From: Kiritimatiellia bacterium
Lineage (GTDB): Bacteria; Verrucomicrobiota; Kiritimatiellia; SLAD01
Length of the DNA stretch: 18,326 nt
Assembly: GCA_007126995.1 (NCBI GenBank)
Contig: SLAD01000044.1
Coordinates: forward strand, 1 to 18,326
Reading direction: 5' to 3'
The notes under the pieces are model-generated. The model made no database searches, was not told the DNA's origin, and saw nothing but the letters and a program-made list of their open reading frames with translations. The position numbers were made by a program, and so were the translations under genes. Position 1 is the stretch's first letter, and every line of letters begins with the position of its first letter. Of the stretch, positions 5,957 to 14,053 are shown piece after piece.

Positions 5957-7216
5957 TCAGTTATCGCGTAACGCGATAATCGGGTCAAGTCGCGCGGCGC
6001 GGCTGGCGGGATAGAGACCAAAGATGATGCCGATCGACATGCTGATCCCCGCGGCCATGATCAAGCTGGGCGTGGTGACGATGGTCGGCATGCCGGCGAC
6101 CTGCGTGATGACGCGCGGAATGGAGATGCCGATCAGGATCCCCAGTAGCCCGCCGAGCGAGGACAAGACCACCGTTTCGATCAGGAACTGACTGACAATT
6201 TGGCGGCGACGCGCCCCGATCGCGCGCCGGATGCCGATTTCGCGTGTGCGCTCGGTGACCGACGCCAGCATGATGTTCATGATGCCGATGCCGCCGACCA
6301 GCAAACTAATGCCGGCAATCGAGCCCAGCACGATATTAAAGGTGCGCTGCGTGGCTTCGGCTTGACGCAAGAGCGCCAACGGTACGTCGATGGCGTAATC
6401 CTCATTCGGGTGAAAGCGCTCCAGCATCGTCCGGATACCGGCCGCCACCGGTTCCACGCTGGCAATGCTGTCGACCTCAGCAATGATCTGGTGCAACTCG
6501 ACCAGTTCCACCTCGCGCGCCCCGGTCCTGCGTTGCACAATCACTTCACCAAATCGCTCGCGAAAGGTATCGATCGGGATGTAGATGTCCGTATCCGAGT
6601 CCAAGCGCCGGTCCCCGCCCCCGGCGGTTTCAATGATACCGACCACCTCGAACACGTGGGAGCCAACCCGCACATGTTGGCCGATCGCGTCTTCCGCCGC
6701 CAGTAACCGGCGCGCAGCCGGTTCCGCCAGCACGGCCACCGGCGCATTGGCGTGAATATCCCGTGCCTCCAGTGTGCGACCGGCCGCCAGCGGTCGGTCC
6801 ACCAACGCAAACCAATCCGCCGTCGTGCCGACAATGCGCATGTCCATCCGTCGTGATTCGAAGCGGGCCTCCTGACGCATGATGCGCGCCGGCACGGTCC
6901 GTCGCACTTCGCGGAATGTCTCGCGAATGCGGGCTTCATCATCGTACTGCAAACCGTAGACGCTCATGAAGCTGGCCCGCTGTGCGGCGCTGCCTTCATC
7001 GACCGGCTTCTCGGAACGCAGAATGATCACGTTGCTGCCCAATTGCCGGATCTGTTCCAGGGCCTCCTGGTTGGCGCCTTCCCCCACCGCCAACATCGCG
7101 ATCACGCTGGCCACGCCAAAGACCACGCCCAGCGTGGTGAGCAGCGAACGCAACTTGTGCAGGAGCAGATTTTTCAGCCCCAACTGGATATCGCGCACCA
7201 TCCGTAGGTTACGCAT
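5957..7216 (-). CDS. MacB/FtsX-type ABC transporter permease
   Basis: A 419-residue inner-membrane protein. Order: first transmembrane helix (about 26-46), a MacB-type periplasmic core (about 47-290), then three helices (about 293-317, 342-367, 384-404). The cytoplasmic loop TEREREIG-type motif is seen as TERTREIGIRRAIGARRR (321-338), the family's coupling region to the ATPase, and the end YPASRAARLDPIIAL is typical. MacB-type pumps do not move substrate through the membrane but drive periplasmic substrate into a TolC channel. Here ATPase and permease are separate genes, unlike fused E. coli MacB. I chose the ATG at 7216, preceded by a GGGGG tract and overlapping the ATPase stop by 8 bases; a TTG five codons upstream (7231) is the alternative. 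Confidence 0.93.
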   Translation of the reverse strand: MRNLRMVRDIQLGLKNLLLHKLRSLLTTLGVVFGVASVIAMLAVGEGANQEALEQIRQLGSNVIILRSEKPVDEGSAAQRASFMSVYGLQYDDEARIRETFREVRRTVPARIMRQEARFESRRMDMRIVGTTADWFALVDRPLAAGRTLEARDIHANAPVAVLAEPAARRLLAAEDAIGQHVRVGSHVFEVVGIIETAGGGDRRLDSDTDIYIPIDTFRERFGEVIVQRRTGAREVELVELHQIIAEVDSIASVEPVAAGIRTMLERFHPNEDYAIDVPLALLRQAEATQRTFNIVLGSIAGISLLVGGIGIMNIMLASVTERTREIGIRRAIGARRRQIVSQFLIETVVLSSLGGLLGILIGISIPRVITQVAGMPTIVTTPSLIMAAGISMSIGIIFGLYPASRAARLDPIIALRDN

Positions 7217-7910
7217 GACGCCCCCGATCAATATTGTCGATCAAGCCGTCCCGCATGTGCAAACGCGCGGACGCGAATGCTGCGATATCGGCTTCGTGGG
7301 TCACCATGATGATGGTGACCCCTTGTTGATTGAGTTCCTGCAGGAAGCGCATAATCTGTTCACTGGTGTGGCTGTCCAAATTCCCGGTCGGCTCGTCCGC
7401 CAACAGCACGCGCGGATCGTTGGCCAGCGACCGCGCAATCGCGACGCGCTGCTGCTGTCCACCCGACAATTCGGCAGGGCGATGATGAAGCCGGTCCTGC
7501 AAGCCCACCCGCTCGGCCAGCCGTTCGGCGCGGGCCGCGCTTTCCACCGCACTAATGCCCTGATAATACAGCGGCAATTCGATGTTCTCGCGCACCGACA
7601 GTTGTGGAATGAGATTAAAACTCTGGAAAATGAAGCCGATTCGTTGCAGGCGGATTTCGCTGAGTCCGTCGTCGTCCTTTTGCGAGACGTCCTGACCTTC
7701 GAACTGGTATTGGCCCGAGGTTGGGCGATCCAGGCAACCGAGCAGGTTCAACATCGTGCTTTTGCCCGATCCGCTGGCGCCCATGATGGCCCAGAAATCG
7801 CCGTAATCGAAATCGACGGTAACGCCCGCCAAGGCATGCACGTCGGTGGTGCCCATACGATATGTCCGCCGCACATCCTGCAGCGAGATAACGTGTTCGG
7901 GCCGACTCAT
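7209..7910 (-). CDS. ABC transporter ATP-binding protein (MacB/LolD type)
   Basis: A 233-residue nucleotide-binding domain with all motifs intact: Walker A GASGSGKST (44-52), Q-loop Gln96 in FIFQSFNLIPQL, signature LSGGQQQR (148-155), Walker B VLLADEPTG (168-176), D-loop Asp179, and switch His205 in MVTHEAD. The sequence LIPQLSVRENIELPL is typical of the MacB/LolD/FtsE subgroup that works with FtsX-fold permeases. It energises the permease encoded immediately downstream. Its ATG overlaps the stop of the HlyD-like gene as ATGA (7907-7910), indicating translational coupling. LolD is the main alternative by sequence, but the adaptor and TolC neighbours point to an exporter rather than lipoprotein sorting. 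Confidence 0.95.
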   Translation of the reverse strand: MSRPEHVISLQDVRRTYRMGTTDVHALAGVTVDFDYGDFWAIMGASGSGKSTMLNLLGCLDRPTSGQYQFEGQDVSQKDDDGLSEIRLQRIGFIFQSFNLIPQLSVRENIELPLYYQGISAVESAARAERLAERVGLQDRLHHRPAELSGGQQQRVAIARSLANDPRVLLADEPTGNLDSHTSEQIMRFLQELNQQGVTIIMVTHEADIAAFASARLHMRDGLIDNIDRGRHA

Positions 7911-9370
7911 GCGTCCTCGGCTCGGCGCGCGGTGTCGAGTGGCGGGCTCAACAATACGCGTTCGCCTTCTTCCAACCCGCTAATGATGTGGATCATGCGA
8001 TTGTTATCCATGCCCGTCTCCACCCAACGCGGTTCCGGACCACGCGAGGTCATGATGTAGACGACCGATTGGTCGCCCACGCGGACAACGGATTGCAAGG
8101 GCACATAGACGGCATCGTCCAGCTCATCAATGATGATCTCGGTGCGACAATTCATGCCGGGACGCAGCTCCGGCGCTTCATCCTGAATGTACACATCCGT
8201 TTGGTAGACCTTGAGATCCGGGTTCAGCCATCCGTGCTGGGCGTCGGGCAGCAACGCAATCCGGCGCACCCGCCCTTCGAATGTGCGGTCCGGCACGGCA
8301 TCCACGCGGATAATCGCCGGCATGTCCGCAGCGACCTTGCGCAGGCTCGACTCGTGAATCCGGACTTCCGCCATCATGGCGGCTGCGGTCGGCAAATAGA
8401 TCAAGTCTTGGCGCTCGCGCACTTCCTGCCCTTCCCGCAAAGGCTCGTCGCTGCCGCGGCGGCCTTGCCCCGTGGTGGTGTACACCACCATCCCGTCGGC
8501 GGGCGCGACAATCCGGCATCGTTCAATCTGTTCGGCGATGCGGCGCAGGCGATCTTCCTGCCGCTCAAACTCGGACTGCTTGGCGCGAAAGTCGGCCTCG
8601 GCCTGCACCACGTCCGCAGCCGCGCGTAAGCGCACGCGCTCCAACGCCAATCGCGTTTGCTCCACGTTGCTTTCCAGCTCCTCCATCTTTTGCTGATGCG
8701 TGAATTCCTGTAGCAGGCTTAGCTGACCTTCCGCCAATTCCAAATCAATCGCCGATCGACGGGCGGCCAATTCATCCGCCTGCAATTCCATCCCGGTCAG
8801 AAATCCTTCATCCGCGAGGCGTTGCGACCATTCCAACTTGTCATTGGCGCGCTGCAGCTCCTCGTTCGCCAGATTGATCTCGGCCTCCGCTCGCTGCACT
8901 TCCTGCGGGTAGTCACCTTCGACATAGCGGGTGAGATTCATCTGGGCGAAACGATAATCCAGCTCGGCTTGCGAGACATCGGCGGCCGACTGGTTTCGCA
9001 CAATTTCCAACTGTTCGCGGGCACGAATGTAGGCGGCCTCGGCGTTCAGCACGCGGATTTGTTGGTCGACTTTCTGGTCTTCAAACACGCTGGCATCCAG
9101 TTCCACCAGCAAATCGCCTTTCCGCACGTGTTCGCCCTCTTCAATCAGCCACAGGATGGTGGTGCGCCCTTCCACCTCGGATTTCACCACCACCCGTTCG
9201 CGACTTTGAATGGTGCCGGATTCCGTCACACTGATGGTGAGCGGTCCCCGCCGTGCGTCGAAGGTCGGTTCGGTGGTCGCCGCCCCGGAGTCCGAACGAA
9301 ACCCGTTGATGCCGAGCAACACCGCGCCCACGAGCACCACGCCCATTATGATCTTAGTTGAATTTTTCAT
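7907..9370 (-). CDS. HlyD/MacA-type periplasmic adaptor (membrane fusion) protein
   Basis: A 487-residue periplasmic adaptor. A single N-terminal membrane anchor spans about residues 7-24. A first lipoyl half follows (about 45-95, with VKSEVEGRTTILWLIEEGEHVRKGD-type sequence), then a long Glu/Gln/Ala/Arg-rich coiled coil (about 95-290). The second lipoyl half is marked by CRIVAPADGMVVY. The C-terminal beta-barrel and membrane-proximal parts include PAIIRVDAVPDRTFEGRV, LRPGMNCRTEIII and VYVPLQSVV. The coiled coil is longer than in E. coli MacA (the protein is about 115 residues longer), and seems broken into two helical hairpins around the sequence near residues 165-185. It links the inner-membrane ABC pair to the TolC-like protein. 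A weak GAGAG-type ribosome site lies about 10 bases upstream; the TolC-like gene ends 37 bases earlier. Confidence 0.93.
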   Translation of the reverse strand: MKNSTKIIMGVVLVGAVLLGINGFRSDSGAATTEPTFDARRGPLTISVTESGTIQSRERVVVKSEVEGRTTILWLIEEGEHVRKGDLLVELDASVFEDQKVDQQIRVLNAEAAYIRAREQLEIVRNQSAADVSQAELDYRFAQMNLTRYVEGDYPQEVQRAEAEINLANEELQRANDKLEWSQRLADEGFLTGMELQADELAARRSAIDLELAEGQLSLLQEFTHQQKMEELESNVEQTRLALERVRLRAAADVVQAEADFRAKQSEFERQEDRLRRIAEQIERCRIVAPADGMVVYTTTGQGRRGSDEPLREGQEVRERQDLIYLPTAAAMMAEVRIHESSLRKVAADMPAIIRVDAVPDRTFEGRVRRIALLPDAQHGWLNPDLKVYQTDVYIQDEAPELRPGMNCRTEIIIDELDDAVYVPLQSVVRVGDQSVVYIMTSRGPEPRWVETGMDNNRMIHIISGLEEGERVLLSPPLDTARRAEDA

Positions 9371-9407
9371 ACGTCATCTCTCGTCAACGCACATTACGCC
9401 GGATTCG

Positions 9408-11219
9408 CTATTCCATCCATACGCCCGTTTCATCCAAAGCCAATGTGCCCATGTCCCGTTGCAGTTCCAATTCGGCCAACCGATACGTCACCACGGCGGC
9501 CGTCAGCGCGTCGCGCGCCGAAACCAGCGCCTCCTGCGCCTCCAATACGTCGCGGATTTGCGCACGGCCCGCCTGCAAAAAGAGTTCGGTACTATCCACG
9601 CGCCGCTGTGCCAATTCCACCGAACGCGCTTGAATGGCCATCGTTTCGTTGGACTGCCGCAACACGCGCAGCGCCTGTCGCACTTCCGCCTTGATACTGT
9701 TTTCCAACTCCTGCACCCCGCGAATCGAGCGATCGAGCGCAATGAAGCGATCGCGATAGGCGTTGCGGGCCGCCCGGCGACTCCAGGGCACCTCCAGATC
9801 CAGCCGCGCCGTGTACACGCCTTCCGCGGGATTCAGATTCGCGTTCCCGAGCGAGGCGTTGCCCAGCCCGCGACGGCCGCCGGCCTGCGCCGAGCCCGAC
9901 AAGTTCGCATTCCAGCGCAGATCATCGCGCGCAACGGTGACCGCCCGCTGCGCATCGAAGACCTGTCCCTGTGCGATCATCAGGTCTGGCCGCTGCGCGA
10001 GCGCGGTGCGGATCGCGTCTCCGGCATCCAGTTCAATCGCGTCCATGGACGGGGTCGGCTCTTCTTCCTCCAGCGCCGCGACACGCGCGGCCAGCTCGTC
10101 CTCGAGCTGGTCCATTAGTTGCCGCAGGTCACCATCGTCCAACTCCACCTGCGCATCAGCGGGCAGGCCCAGCGTGATCTTCAATTGATCCAGCCGCCGC
10201 TCGTACCCGGTTTGCGCGGAGAGCCAGCGATCGCGCGCCCGCAATTCCTCCTGTTGCGCTTGGTCCACCTGAATTTCCGGTAGCCGCCCCGCCTCGGCCA
10301 AGCGCCGGGCCCGTTCCGCAGAAATGGCGACACGTTCCAGATTGTCCGCCGCATTGACGACTTGGTCGGCCTGCTGCAGCACCTGTAGATATTCGCTGGC
10401 CACGCGCACGGCATAGCGGCGCTTGTACTGCTCAAAGGTATACATCGCATACATCACGTTGCGCTCCGCCTGCGTCAGCGGCTCCATCACGACGTGTCGT
10501 CCCGCGCCGCGCAGCAACGGGATCGAAACGCTTACGTCTGCCATGATCCCGTAGGCGGAGTCCCCGTCGAGCGTCAACAACTGGACGAGGTCCAGCATGA
10601 TCCGCGTGCTCAGCTCCGCGCCCGTGCGCAAGGTGCGGCTGGCACCCAACGTGAACGTTTCCGTGAAACCCCGTTGCCGGTCATCCGCCGAGCGATCCTC
10701 GGTAAAGGTGCCCTCCAGCATGCCGACATACGTGTTGGCGAACTCGAAGGCCTCGGTATCGAGCAACAACGCCGCCCGGAATATCTCCTCCTTGCGCTCT
10801 TGATACTCGTTGTTATTCCGCGCTCCGACACGCAGCGCCGTGACCAGATCCAAGGAGAGCACCGTGAGCGACTCCTCGCGGGGCGCAGTATCGGCGGACT
10901 CAGCATCCTCCTCGGCGACAACGGGCCAATGCGGGATGGGTTCCAGAGCGTCGGCCCCAAGGGATTCGGGTCCGGCGTGCGGGAGATCCTGATCGATCAA
11001 CAACTTGCGTCGCAGTGTGTCGGCGGGGCGTTCGATGACAAACTCCTCGTCGGCCCCGAAGACCGCCTGCTGCTGCCGGGCAATGTGGTCCAGCGCGTCC
11101 TGATCAGCCCGCGCCCGCTGTTTTGCGGGCGACGCGCAGCCCGTCACCAGCGCCGCGGACAGCAACAGGAACACGGGGAGGCAAACGCGAAATGGATTGT
11201 ACAGATACTCAGCGAACAT
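9408..11219 (-). CDS. TolC-family outer-membrane efflux lipoprotein
   Basis: A 603-residue outer-membrane channel protein from the start chosen here. The N-terminus is a lipoprotein signal: FRVCLPVFLLLSAALVTGC, with lipobox VTGC and lipidated Cys28. An acidic, poorly conserved stretch of about 100 residues follows, then the duplicated TolC/OEP helical-barrel repeats, with heptad-like helices rich in Ala, Gln, Glu and Arg (for example ASEYLQVLQQADQVVNAADN and AEARLAEAGRLPEIQVDQAQ-like segments). E. coli TolC is about 490 residues, so the extra length is mainly the N-terminal stretch. It is the first gene of the six-gene export unit. ATGs at 11243 and 11234 and a TTG at 11321 are also in frame; none has a strong ribosome site, and 11219 gives the most compact lipoprotein leader. 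Confidence 0.9.
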   Translation of the reverse strand: MFAEYLYNPFRVCLPVFLLLSAALVTGCASPAKQRARADQDALDHIARQQQAVFGADEEFVIERPADTLRRKLLIDQDLPHAGPESLGADALEPIPHWPVVAEEDAESADTAPREESLTVLSLDLVTALRVGARNNNEYQERKEEIFRAALLLDTEAFEFANTYVGMLEGTFTEDRSADDRQRGFTETFTLGASRTLRTGAELSTRIMLDLVQLLTLDGDSAYGIMADVSVSIPLLRGAGRHVVMEPLTQAERNVMYAMYTFEQYKRRYAVRVASEYLQVLQQADQVVNAADNLERVAISAERARRLAEAGRLPEIQVDQAQQEELRARDRWLSAQTGYERRLDQLKITLGLPADAQVELDDGDLRQLMDQLEDELAARVAALEEEEPTPSMDAIELDAGDAIRTALAQRPDLMIAQGQVFDAQRAVTVARDDLRWNANLSGSAQAGGRRGLGNASLGNANLNPAEGVYTARLDLEVPWSRRAARNAYRDRFIALDRSIRGVQELENSIKAEVRQALRVLRQSNETMAIQARSVELAQRRVDSTELFLQAGRAQIRDVLEAQEALVSARDALTAAVVTYRLAELELQRDMGTLALDETGVWME

Positions 11220-11321
11220 GCTGCACGTTACCATAAATCGCATCGGTTTCCAGAATCGAATCCGGGCGGGAGCGAGGCGCGTGCGCTCGGCTGGTCCCGA
11301 AATCGTGATATAGCAGATCAA

Positions 11322-11364
11322 CCCATGTTCCCACCCACTGGGAACAAGGACATTCCTGTCCTTG
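11322..11364. repeat. 43-bp double-hairpin repeat, copy 1
   Basis: Identical over 43 bases to 11452-11494. It holds two adjacent stem-loops: GTTCCCA (11327-11333) with TGGGAAC (11339-11345), and CAAGGACA (11345-11352) with TGTCCTTG (11357-11364). It lies in the gene-free stretch between the divergent TolC-like and glycosyltransferase genes (11220-11571). No A/T-rich tract follows either stem, so simple intrinsic termination is unlikely; the form resembles REP/BIME-type intergenic palindromes. Confidence 0.9.
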
Positions 11365-11436
11365 AGGTCTCCAACCGGTTAAGGCAACAGAACTGAAATC
11401 CAGCCAAAAGGGCTCGCGATCAGAAGGAACACTCAG

Positions 11437-11494
11437 ACATGGGCAGGAATGCCCATGTTCCCACCCACTGGGAACAAGGACATTCCTGTCCTTG
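11437..11494. repeat. 43-bp double-hairpin repeat, copy 2, with an extra upstream hairpin
   Basis: Bases 11452-11494 repeat 11322-11364 exactly, 87 bases after the end of copy 1. This copy carries a third stem on its left: ACATGGGC (11437-11444) with GCCCATGT (11451-11458), loop AGGAAT. That loop is the exact reverse complement of ATTCCT at the tip of the right-hand hairpin, so loop-loop pairing is possible in RNA. The third stem competes with the middle stem because they share bases near 11457-11458. Confidence 0.9.
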
Positions 11495-11537
11495 CAACCA
11501 GGATGGCGCAGGGTTAACGGGCCACCATCAAACTACT

Positions 11538-11569
11538 TTCCAAGCTGAAAAGGTACTGTTACCTTGGAA
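11538..11569 (+). promoter_or_regulatory. Overlapping alternative hairpins just before the glycosyltransferase start
   Basis: TTCCAAG (11538-11544) can pair with CTTGGAA (11563-11569), and AAGGTA (11550-11555) can pair with TACCTT (11560-11565). The two pairings share bases 11563-11565 and cannot form fully together. The only ribosome-site-like sequence, TTGGAA, is inside the first pairing and lies directly before the ATG at 11572. This could hide or expose the start, or be a protein-binding palindrome; nothing in the sequence decides. Confidence 0.3.
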
Positions 11570-11571
11570 CC

Positions 11572-12582
11572 ATGTCTGCACACACACTTTCAATCATCGT
11601 TGTGACCTACAATGAGTCGCAACACGTGGCGCGTTTGCAACGCTCGATTAAGAATCTGGATAAGCCCGAGGGCGTCCAAGTCGAATCCATCCTCGTGGAC
11701 GGCGGCAGTCAGGACGGTACAGCGGAAGCGGCGCGCCGGGCGGGTTATTCGCGCGTGATCGAGCTGCCGGGCGCCAACATTCCGGTCTGCCGCAATCGCG
11801 GCGCCGAGGCCGCGCAAGGTGATTGGCTGGCTTATGTGGATGGCGATTGCGAGCTCGCGCCGGACTGGTTAATGACGGCCTATCCGTTGCTAACCGGTTG
11901 CGAGGCGGTCATGCTCGGCTGGCCGGCCCGCCCGCCGGACCCGATGAATGCCATGCAGTCCGCCTGGAACTTTCATTGGCTGAACAAGAATCCGCGCCTG
12001 GAAGATTTTATGGGGCGGCGCGTCGTACGGCACGAAGGCTTTCGCTTGGCTACCACGCGCAACATGATCCTGCACAAGTCTGTCTTCACCACTGTGCAAG
12101 GCTTCAACGAGGAATTGCCGACCGGCGAGGATACCGATTTCGCCTTCCGCGCCTACATGGCCGATGTCCCGGTCTTGGGCGTGCCGGACCTGAAAGTCGT
12201 GCATCACGGCGAACCGGTGACGCTCCGACAATTCTACAAGCAACAAGTCTGGCATGCCAACCGGCACAGTTATGAACACATTCAAAAGCTGAGCGGCGGG
12301 AAGATCGGCGGCAATGCACCCCGTTTCGCTAAAGCCTTCATGGCTGGCTTGTTCTCGGCGGTGGTCGGGCTAGCGATCAGCGCCGTGACGGGAAACGCCT
12401 GGTGGTTGCTGTTGCTGTTGCCCGTGCTCGGTGTGATTAGCTTGCCGGCCGCCTACATCAGTATGAAGGGGCGCTCGTTGCGCCATTTGCCGATGTTGTG
12501 TCTGCTGTACGCCGCATACGGCTGGGCGCGCATGCAGGACTGGGTGGGCTTGGCCCAATCGAAGGCTAGCTGGAAGTCGTAA
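11572..12582 (+). CDS. Family 2 glycosyltransferase with C-terminal membrane segments
   Basis: A 336-residue GT-A fold glycosyltransferase. The N-terminus SIIVVTYNES starts the nucleotide-binding fold, ILVDGGSQDGT (40-50) is the usual second strand motif, and the metal-binding DXD is in YVDGDCE (Asp90, Asp92). The likely catalytic region is GEDTDFAFR (185-193), and QQVWHANR (224-231) resembles the Q-x-x-R/W motif. Two hydrophobic segments near the end (about 255-273 and 276-296) suggest membrane association. Such enzymes transfer sugars from nucleotide sugars to lipid or polysaccharide acceptors, often in exopolysaccharide or O-antigen synthesis. The start is ATG 11572, with only a weak upstream ribosome site. 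It converges on, and overlaps by 17 bases, the GT4-type gene; donor and acceptor are not predictable. Confidence 0.93.
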   Translation: MSAHTLSIIVVTYNESQHVARLQRSIKNLDKPEGVQVESILVDGGSQDGTAEAARRAGYSRVIELPGANIPVCRNRGAEAAQGDWLAYVDGDCELAPDWLMTAYPLLTGCEAVMLGWPARPPDPMNAMQSAWNFHWLNKNPRLEDFMGRRVVRHEGFRLATTRNMILHKSVFTTVQGFNEELPTGEDTDFAFRAYMADVPVLGVPDLKVVHHGEPVTLRQFYKQQVWHANRHSYEHIQKLSGGKIGGNAPRFAKAFMAGLFSAVVGLAISAVTGNAWWLLLLLPVLGVISLPAAYISMKGRSLRHLPMLCLLYAAYGWARMQDWVGLAQSKASWKS

Positions 12583-13684
12583 ATGCCCGGCGATACAAGG
12601 TCGCGAACTCGGCCACGACCGTCTCCGGGCGATGCCGCGCCTCGATCACGGCCCGTCCCGCTTCTCCCAGCGCCGCAGCGTGATTGGGATCGTCCAGCAG
12701 GCGCGCCACGTATTCAGCCGCCATCTCGTCGTCCCCGACGGGTACAAGGTAGCCGGTCTTGCCACCGCGCACCAGTTCCCGATTGCCGCCACAATCCGTC
12801 GCCACTACCGGCAAGCGCGCGGCCATATATTCGAGGATGGTATTGGACAGCCCCTCATTTGCGCTCGGCGTCAGCAAGCCGATCGTGCAACGCCGCAGGC
12901 ACGCGGGCACGGCGCTGATATCGCCGAGGAGGCGGACGCGATCCGCCACCTCCAGTTCCGTCGCGCGCCGCAGTAGTCGTTCCCGCTCGACACCGTCGCC
13001 CGCCAGCGCAAAGCACACGTCCGGATGGCTGTCGCGCAGGCGCTGCGCGATCCGCAACACCATCTCGTGATCCTTCTCGGGATCCAAGCGGGCCACCACC
13101 ACGACCCACCGGTGACCGCCCGATAAGGCCGTAAAACTCGACGCCGCTTGGCGGTCAAACTCGTCTACATCCAAGACATTCGGGATCGTGACGACGCGAT
13201 CCGCCGGCAAGCCGCGCGCCAAGCACTGCTCGCGGATCGCCTCGGCGTTCACCACCACCGCAGCCGCGCGCCGGTCGGCACGATCCATCAGCCGACGCTT
13301 CCACCCCGCATAGATTTCGCCCAAATCCCGGCGACTCGTAATCAGTGGCACGCCCGCCCAACGGGCGGCGATGCTGCCGAATACCGCCGCATCGGCGTCC
13401 CACGCGTGGAGTCCGGCCAGACGCTCTCGCCGCACGTATTGGGCCAGTTTCCAGACCAGCCACAGGGTGCGCGGCGATTTGATGGATTGAATATCGAGCG
13501 GATACACGGGGCCGCACCGCTGCTCGACCGGGTCCAGAAAATAGCCTTCCCGGCGGAAGACCGCCACGCGCTGATGGGGCAATTGCAGGGCGACCCGTGC
13601 ACATTGGCCTTCGGTTCCACCCCGGATCAAGTTCCACACGAGATGTAGAACGGGCGGCGAATCGAGGGCGGTGGACGGATGCAT
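12566..13684 (-). CDS. GT4-type (GT-B fold) glycosyltransferase
   Basis: A 372-residue soluble glycosyltransferase. The N-terminal domain has the acceptor-side glycine motif IRGGTEGQ (20-27) and the HAWDADA stretch (93-99). The C-terminal domain contains VVARLDPEKDHEMVLRIAQ (196-214), the FALAGDGVERERL region, and the donor-binding E-x7-E motif with Glu277 and Glu285 in SANEGLSNTILEYMA. CGGNRELV and GYLVPVGD complete the family pattern. It should transfer a sugar from a nucleotide sugar during surface polysaccharide or glycolipid synthesis. The ATG at 13684 overlaps the stop of the upstream lipoprotein gene as TGATG; a TTG directly before the ATG is less likely as the start. The tail-to-tail overlap with the GT2 gene leaves no room for a terminator between them. 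Confidence 0.94.
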   Translation of the reverse strand: MHPSTALDSPPVLHLVWNLIRGGTEGQCARVALQLPHQRVAVFRREGYFLDPVEQRCGPVYPLDIQSIKSPRTLWLVWKLAQYVRRERLAGLHAWDADAAVFGSIAARWAGVPLITSRRDLGEIYAGWKRRLMDRADRRAAAVVVNAEAIREQCLARGLPADRVVTIPNVLDVDEFDRQAASSFTALSGGHRWVVVVARLDPEKDHEMVLRIAQRLRDSHPDVCFALAGDGVERERLLRRATELEVADRVRLLGDISAVPACLRRCTIGLLTPSANEGLSNTILEYMAARLPVVATDCGGNRELVRGGKTGYLVPVGDDEMAAEYVARLLDDPNHAAALGEAGRAVIEARHRPETVVAEFATLYRRAFTTSS

Positions 13685-13944
13685 CAACGGCCTATCAATT
13701 CGTCCAGTTCGTCGCCCTCAACGGATACGGCGCGCGCCCCGCCGCGCGTGTTTTCGATCATGATTTGGCGATCCCAACTCTGTTTCGCCTCCAGTTCCGA
13801 GACGCCCGCCTCCGCCTGGGTCCGCACATAGGCATCGCGCCGGTCCCGCTCCGAACGCTGTTGGTCATACCAGCTCTCGCCGCTACCGGTATCCGATGAG
13901 CAGGCGCTCAGCGCCAAAACCCCGCAAATAAACAGTCTATGCAT
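13684..13944 (-). CDS. Small lipoprotein of unknown function
   Basis: An 86-residue protein beginning MHRLFICGVLALSAC. This is a compact lipoprotein signal with lipobox LSAC and lipidated Cys15, so the mature protein is about 72 residues. The rest is highly charged and probably helical (WYDQQRSERDRRDAYVRTQ, then a Glu/Asp-rich end, DELDELIGR). Ser at +2 predicts outer-membrane sorting by the usual rule. I do not recognise a family. The ATG at 13944 is preferred over a GTG four codons upstream because it gives the proper short signal peptide. Its stop is fused to the start of the GT4-type gene (TGATG), suggesting joint expression with that enzyme. Confidence 0.75.
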   Translation of the reverse strand: MHRLFICGVLALSACSSDTGSGESWYDQQRSERDRRDAYVRTQAEAGVSELEAKQSWDRQIMIENTRGGARAVSVEGDELDELIGR

Positions 13945-14053
13945 CGCCCTGATCACGCTTTAAGCCTACTTGCTATAGGGCCCGGAATCAACTATAGACT
14001 CTGCGGATACACGGGGCATACGCATCTAAATTTCTCTGTTTTCGAATGTGGCG

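Noticed and set aside
7209..7910. LolD/LolCE lipoprotein-sorting transporter
   Set aside because: The ATPase resembles LolD, but the four-helix MacB-type permease, the HlyD-type adaptor and the TolC-like partner point to tripartite export.
6966..8060. 364-codon plus-strand open frame across the ABC transporter genes
   Set aside because: It spans three minus-strand genes with intact motifs and has no coherent protein features; a codon-bias shadow.
9210..10118. 302-codon plus-strand open frame opposite the TolC-like gene
   Set aside because: His/Arg-rich shadow crossing the adaptor/TolC gene boundary.
11322..11494. CRISPR-like repeat pair
   Set aside because: Only two copies, an 87-base interval, each repeat is itself two hairpins, and no cas genes are nearby.
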